A stretch of DNA of 9,317 nt. Source: an uncultured Ruminococcus sp. (GTDB lineage Bacteria; Bacillota; Clostridia; Oscillospirales; Ruminococcaceae). Below are positions 7,535-9,317 of this stretch, piece by piece (the first letter of the stretch is position 1; each line of letters opens with the position of its first letter). The translations under genes and the position numbers were made by a program. The stretch lies in NCBI GenBank assembly GCA_902796865.1, contig CADBQZ010000116.1:1-9317 (forward strand), read 5' to 3'. Under the pieces are notes generated by a model. The model did not search any database. It had not been told where the DNA came from and saw only the letters and a program-made list of their open reading frames with translations.

Positions 7535-7540
7535 CCTAAT

Positions 7541-7821
7541 AAAAGAAAACGCCCCCAAATTAATGGGGACGCTTCTCATGATAAGGGATAATTGTAGGAT
7601 TTTGTCAAAATTAAAAGTTTATGAAGCTGAAAGATGGGATCTCTCTGTTCACAAAGCGCCAGCGCTGCTGACCGTAAATGCAGCTTCTATGAAGTGTAAT
7701 AGTACCTGACGCTTCAAAACCTGATTCAATAAAATGTAATCAAGTTTTTTGTATTTGCACCTCTTCTCTTAAACGTATAAAAAATAATCAGCTGCTGAAT
7801 TCGTTTGTGTTTGTTTTCTAT
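7541..7821 (-). ncRNA. predicted structured non-coding RNA or regulatory leader, family unknown
   Basis: A - strand transcript of about 280 nt is predicted from a perfect promoter (7828-7856) and a terminator (7547-7574). The 5' 70 nt are A-rich and look unpaired. Further in are an 11-bp hairpin with one G-U pair (7748-7738 with 7726-7716), a 9-10-bp stem (7715-7706 with 7662-7653) enclosing GCUGC/GCAGC (7684-7680 with 7668-7664), and a 7-bp hairpin with a CCC loop (7645-7629). No good small protein is found. I looked for hallmarks of tmRNA, RNase P RNA, SRP RNA, 6S RNA, T-box, lysine, cobalamin, TPP, c-di-GMP and fluoride elements and recognise none. It may act in trans as a small RNA, or be an alternative long leader of the lipoprotein-clc operon if the terminator is leaky or regulated. 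Ends are estimated. Confidence 0.62.
7547..7574 (-). terminator. rho-independent terminator on the - strand
   Basis: The - strand RNA forms AAGCGUCCCC, an 8-nt loop, then GGGGGCGUUU, with two G-U pairs, followed by a run rich in U (UUUUCUUUU). The G-U pairs become A-C mismatches on the + strand, so the hairpin is oriented to stop - strand transcription. There is no protein gene upstream of it on that strand, which is why a non-coding transcript is proposed. Confidence 0.82.
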
Positions 7822-7827
7822 GGTTAT

Positions 7828-7856
7828 ATTATAGCACATTATGCAGTATTTGTCAA
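7828..7856 (-). promoter_or_regulatory. perfect consensus sigma-A promoter reading away from any protein gene
   Basis: On the - strand TTGACA (7856-7851), exactly 17 bp, then TATAAT (7833-7828); both boxes match consensus at all six bases. The predicted start is near 7821. This is the strongest promoter in the window, and the first thing it meets is sequence without a credible reading frame. Confidence 0.88.
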
Positions 7857-8083
7857 TAGTAAATCAATAAATATTGGCATTTTTGTAAATATACCACAAT
7901 TATTCGGTTCACTAAAACGTTTAAGATTCAATATTTATCGTGAATGTGTCTAAAATTTCACAATCTATCGCTGATTTTGCCGATATTGAAGACCTCATTT
8001 TTTATAGTAAAAAAAATGTTATCCTCCGAACATTTAAGTATTTATGTTTTAAATCAACATATAATGTTTAAGACAATTTGTAC
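7857..8083. other. AT-rich intergenic stretch with a half-site cluster
   Basis: No credible gene is seen on either strand. From 8015 to 8068 there are five copies of ATGTT or its complement AACAT (8016, 8029, 8044, 8056, 8064), forming inverted repeats AATGTT-8-AACATT and AACAT-3-ATGTT. A related ACGTTTAAGA occurs at 7916 and ATGTTTAAGA at 8064. The cluster ends 15 bp before the -35 box of the hydrolase promoter and could be an operator, though AT richness raises the chance of random matches. Confidence 0.35.
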
Positions 8084-8112
8084 TTGAAAAAAGCTGTATA
8101 TTATGCTATTAT
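8084..8112 (+). promoter_or_regulatory. sigma-A promoter of the SGNH hydrolase gene
   Basis: TTGAAA (8084-8089), a 17-bp spacer and TATTAT (8107-8112), with TG one base upstream of the -10 box (extended -10). Transcription should begin near 8119, giving a leader of about 38 nt. Confidence 0.75.
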
Positions 8113-8144
8113 ATAATTATAAAACTGATATTATATAAAAAGAA

Positions 8145-8153
8145 AAGGTGATC
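8145..8153 (+). promoter_or_regulatory. ribosome binding site of the SGNH hydrolase gene
   Basis: AAGGTGATC matches the anti-Shine-Dalgarno end of 16S rRNA over nine bases. Its register puts initiation around 8157, where the codon is ATT. The in-frame GTG at 8148 lies inside the site itself, and the first in-frame ATG is 37 nt away at 8190. Confidence 0.8.
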
Positions 8154-8156
8154 CTT

Positions 8157-9317
8157 ATTAAAAAAATCATATCTATCATACTGTCTTGTATGCTCTTTAC
8201 CGCTGTTTTCAGCGGATACAGCGCTTACGCAGACGATGTTAAAGAGGAGATCGACAATATAACCCTCCTCGGAGACAGTATAACATACGGCTACGGTCTT
8301 TCCGAAAATGAGTACGATTACGGATACTATCTTGGCGAATATTTTGATGCAGAAGTTAAAAATCTAGCTCAGAACGGACTTACTACCGATGGTCTTTTAG
8401 AAAAGCTTGAACAGCAGGAAGTTATAGATTCAGTTGAAAATGCCGATCTTATATGCTTTTCTATAGGCGGAAACGATCTGCTCCATATATTCCTTGACGC
8501 TCTTTCTCAAAGCGGACTGTCATTCAATAAAGATGACGACAGCGAAGAAGGCTCAGGCGGTGCTCCGGATCTTAGCAGCCTTAACATATCGAGTGATATT
8601 ATTACGAAATTCATGATGGATTATGCTTCTCAGCTTGCACCGGCAGCATCAAATGCAGGAGAAAACATAAAGACTATCACCGAAAAGATAAAGCAGATTA
8701 ACCCGGCTGCTGAAATAGTTATACAGACTGTATATAATCCGTTCGATACTTCAAACGAAAAGATTGCTTTGCTTATGAAGTCTTTCAAAAGCTTTACATC
8801 TATGTATCTCGGAACTATAAATGCTGCTGTAAAGGAAGCGGCTCCGAATACTGCCGATATAAGCCTTAAATTCAGTGAGAAATCATATCTTTATACTAAT
8901 ATTGACAGTTTTGACATACACCCGAACTATATAGGACATTTTCTCATTGCCGAGGAAATAATCGAAACGCTGGGCATTACCGGAGATATGACTGCGCTCA
9001 AAGAAGCAGCAAACAGCATTCCATACGGAACATTCTCGCAGTTTCCTGACTATTTAAAACTTGAAATGGACGAAATATCCAACGGTCAGCTCCGAAGAGG
9101 CGGCCTTGAACAGGTTATCGAAAGGGCGAATGTCGCAGCCAAAGAAAATAATACTGAGAGTACAGAAAGTGCTGAAAATACTGAAACTACCGAAATAGCT
9201 TCCGAAGCCGAAACGACAGAAACGACTAAAAACGAAGAAAAAAGCAAAACAAAAGCTGTCATTTCAAAAGTATTTTTAGTTCTGGGCGCAATGCTTATAT
9301 TTGCCGCATCAGTACTC
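8157..9317 (+). CDS. secreted, membrane-anchored SGNH/GDSL hydrolase, 3' end missing
   Basis: The frame is open to the last base (387 codons visible). A signal peptide (Lys2-Lys3, hydrophobic core, likely cleavage after AYA near residue 24) precedes a catalytic domain with all SGNH blocks: GDSIT with nucleophile Ser41, the block II Gly in LAQNGLTT, IGGND with Asn106, and DIHP with Asp253 and His255. Family members are esterases, lipases or carbohydrate deacetylases; the substrate cannot be told. After residue 330 comes a Thr/Glu/Ser-rich linker, then a Lys-rich stretch and a hydrophobic segment from about 367, most likely a C-terminal anchor, so the enzyme would face outwards on the cell surface. 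The start is taken as ATT 8157, which gives MKKIISI; GTG 8148 would add three residues and ATG 8190 would remove the charged n-region of the signal peptide. It has its own promoter at 8084. Confidence 0.9.
   Translation, partial: MKKIISIILSCMLFTAVFSGYSAYADDVKEEIDNITLLGDSITYGYGLSENEYDYGYYLGEYFDAEVKNLAQNGLTTDGLLEKLEQQEVIDSVENADLICFSIGGNDLLHIFLDALSQSGLSFNKDDDSEEGSGGAPDLSSLNISSDIITKFMMDYASQLAPAASNAGENIKTITEKIKQINPAAEIVIQTVYNPFDTSNEKIALLMKSFKSFTSMYLGTINAAVKEAAPNTADISLKFSEKSYLYTNIDSFDIHPNYIGHFLIAEEIIETLGITGDMTALKEAANSIPYGTFSQFPDYLKLEMDEISNGQLRRGGLEQVIERANVAAKENNTESTESAENTETTEIASEAETTETTKNEEKSKTKAVISKVFLVLGAMLIFAASVL

Noticed and set aside
7380..7709. A 109-codon + strand frame running from inside the lipoprotein gene into the intergenic region
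   Set aside because: It is antisense to the lipoprotein signal peptide, its promoter and the terminator, and has no ribosome binding site or recognisable protein features.
7649..7729. A 26-residue open frame on the - strand starting with TTG, inside the predicted RNA
   Set aside because: There is no ribosome binding site at a usable distance, the start is a weak TTG and the frame overlaps the complementary arms. It is more likely an accident of the RNA sequence.
7561..7860. Possible known riboswitch or housekeeping RNA (lysine, T-box, fluoride, 6S, SRP, RNase P, tmRNA)
   Set aside because: A few short resemblances (GAGGUGC, GAAAGAUGGGAU on the opposite strand) were seen but the conserved cores of these classes are missing.
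7930..8027. GGAGG on the - strand (8022-8026) followed by short broken reading frames, a possible gene remnant
   Set aside because: The frames stop after about 19-25 codons, no ATG is at a proper distance and the similarity to a regulator N-terminus is too faint to claim.
1..9317. CRISPR arrays, insertion sequences, tRNA or rRNA genes, phage genes
   Set aside because: No regularly spaced repeats, transposase frames, terminal inverted repeats or tRNA-like cloverleaf sequences were seen by eye on either strand.

Overview
The window comes from a low-to-mid G+C Gram-positive bacterium, most likely a Clostridia member of the Ruminococcus/Oscillospiraceae type. This is inferred from the gene order fabF-accB-fabZ-accC-accD-accA, four-subunit acetyl-CoA carboxylase, GGAGG-type ribosome binding sites, Gram-positive style sigma-A promoters and a lipoprotein with a Cys-containing signal peptide. 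No species can be named from the sequence alone.

Region 1 (1-5403, + strand) is the end of a type II fatty acid synthesis cluster. It holds the 3' part of fabF (elongating ketoacyl-ACP synthase), accB (biotin carrier), fabZ (hydroxyacyl-ACP dehydratase), accC (biotin carboxylase), accD and accA (carboxyltransferase beta and alpha), with gaps of only 14-24 nt. After an 85-nt gap with its own probable promoter comes acpP (acyl carrier protein). AccBCDA make malonyl-CoA, ACP carries the chain, FabF condenses and FabZ dehydrates. The remaining genes (fabH, fabD, fabG, enoyl reductase) are not in view. Two strong hairpin terminators (5421-5460 and 5470-5507) close this block and separate it from a convergent operon.

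Region 2 (5555-7534, - strand) is a two-gene operon: a small secreted lipoprotein followed 6 nt later by a CLC-family anion transporter whose signature motifs look like the fluoride/proton antiporter branch (CLC-F). A near-consensus promoter drives it from 7506-7534. I see no fluoride riboswitch in front of it.

Region 3 (7541-8156) has no convincing protein gene but is not empty. On the - strand a perfect consensus promoter (TTGACA, 17 bp, TATAAT) at 7828-7856 is followed about 280 nt later by a rho-independent terminator (7547-7574). Between them lies sequence with several complementary arms, so a structured non-coding RNA or long regulatory leader is predicted; I do not recognise its family. 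Some of its arms can pair in mutually exclusive ways, including one that would disrupt the terminator. Upstream of the next gene is a cluster of ATGTT/AACAT half-sites.

Region 4 (8157-9317, + strand) is the start of a secreted SGNH/GDSL hydrolase with signal peptide, all main catalytic blocks, a Thr/Glu-rich linker and a C-terminal membrane segment. It runs off the window. Its best start appears to be a rare ATT codon.
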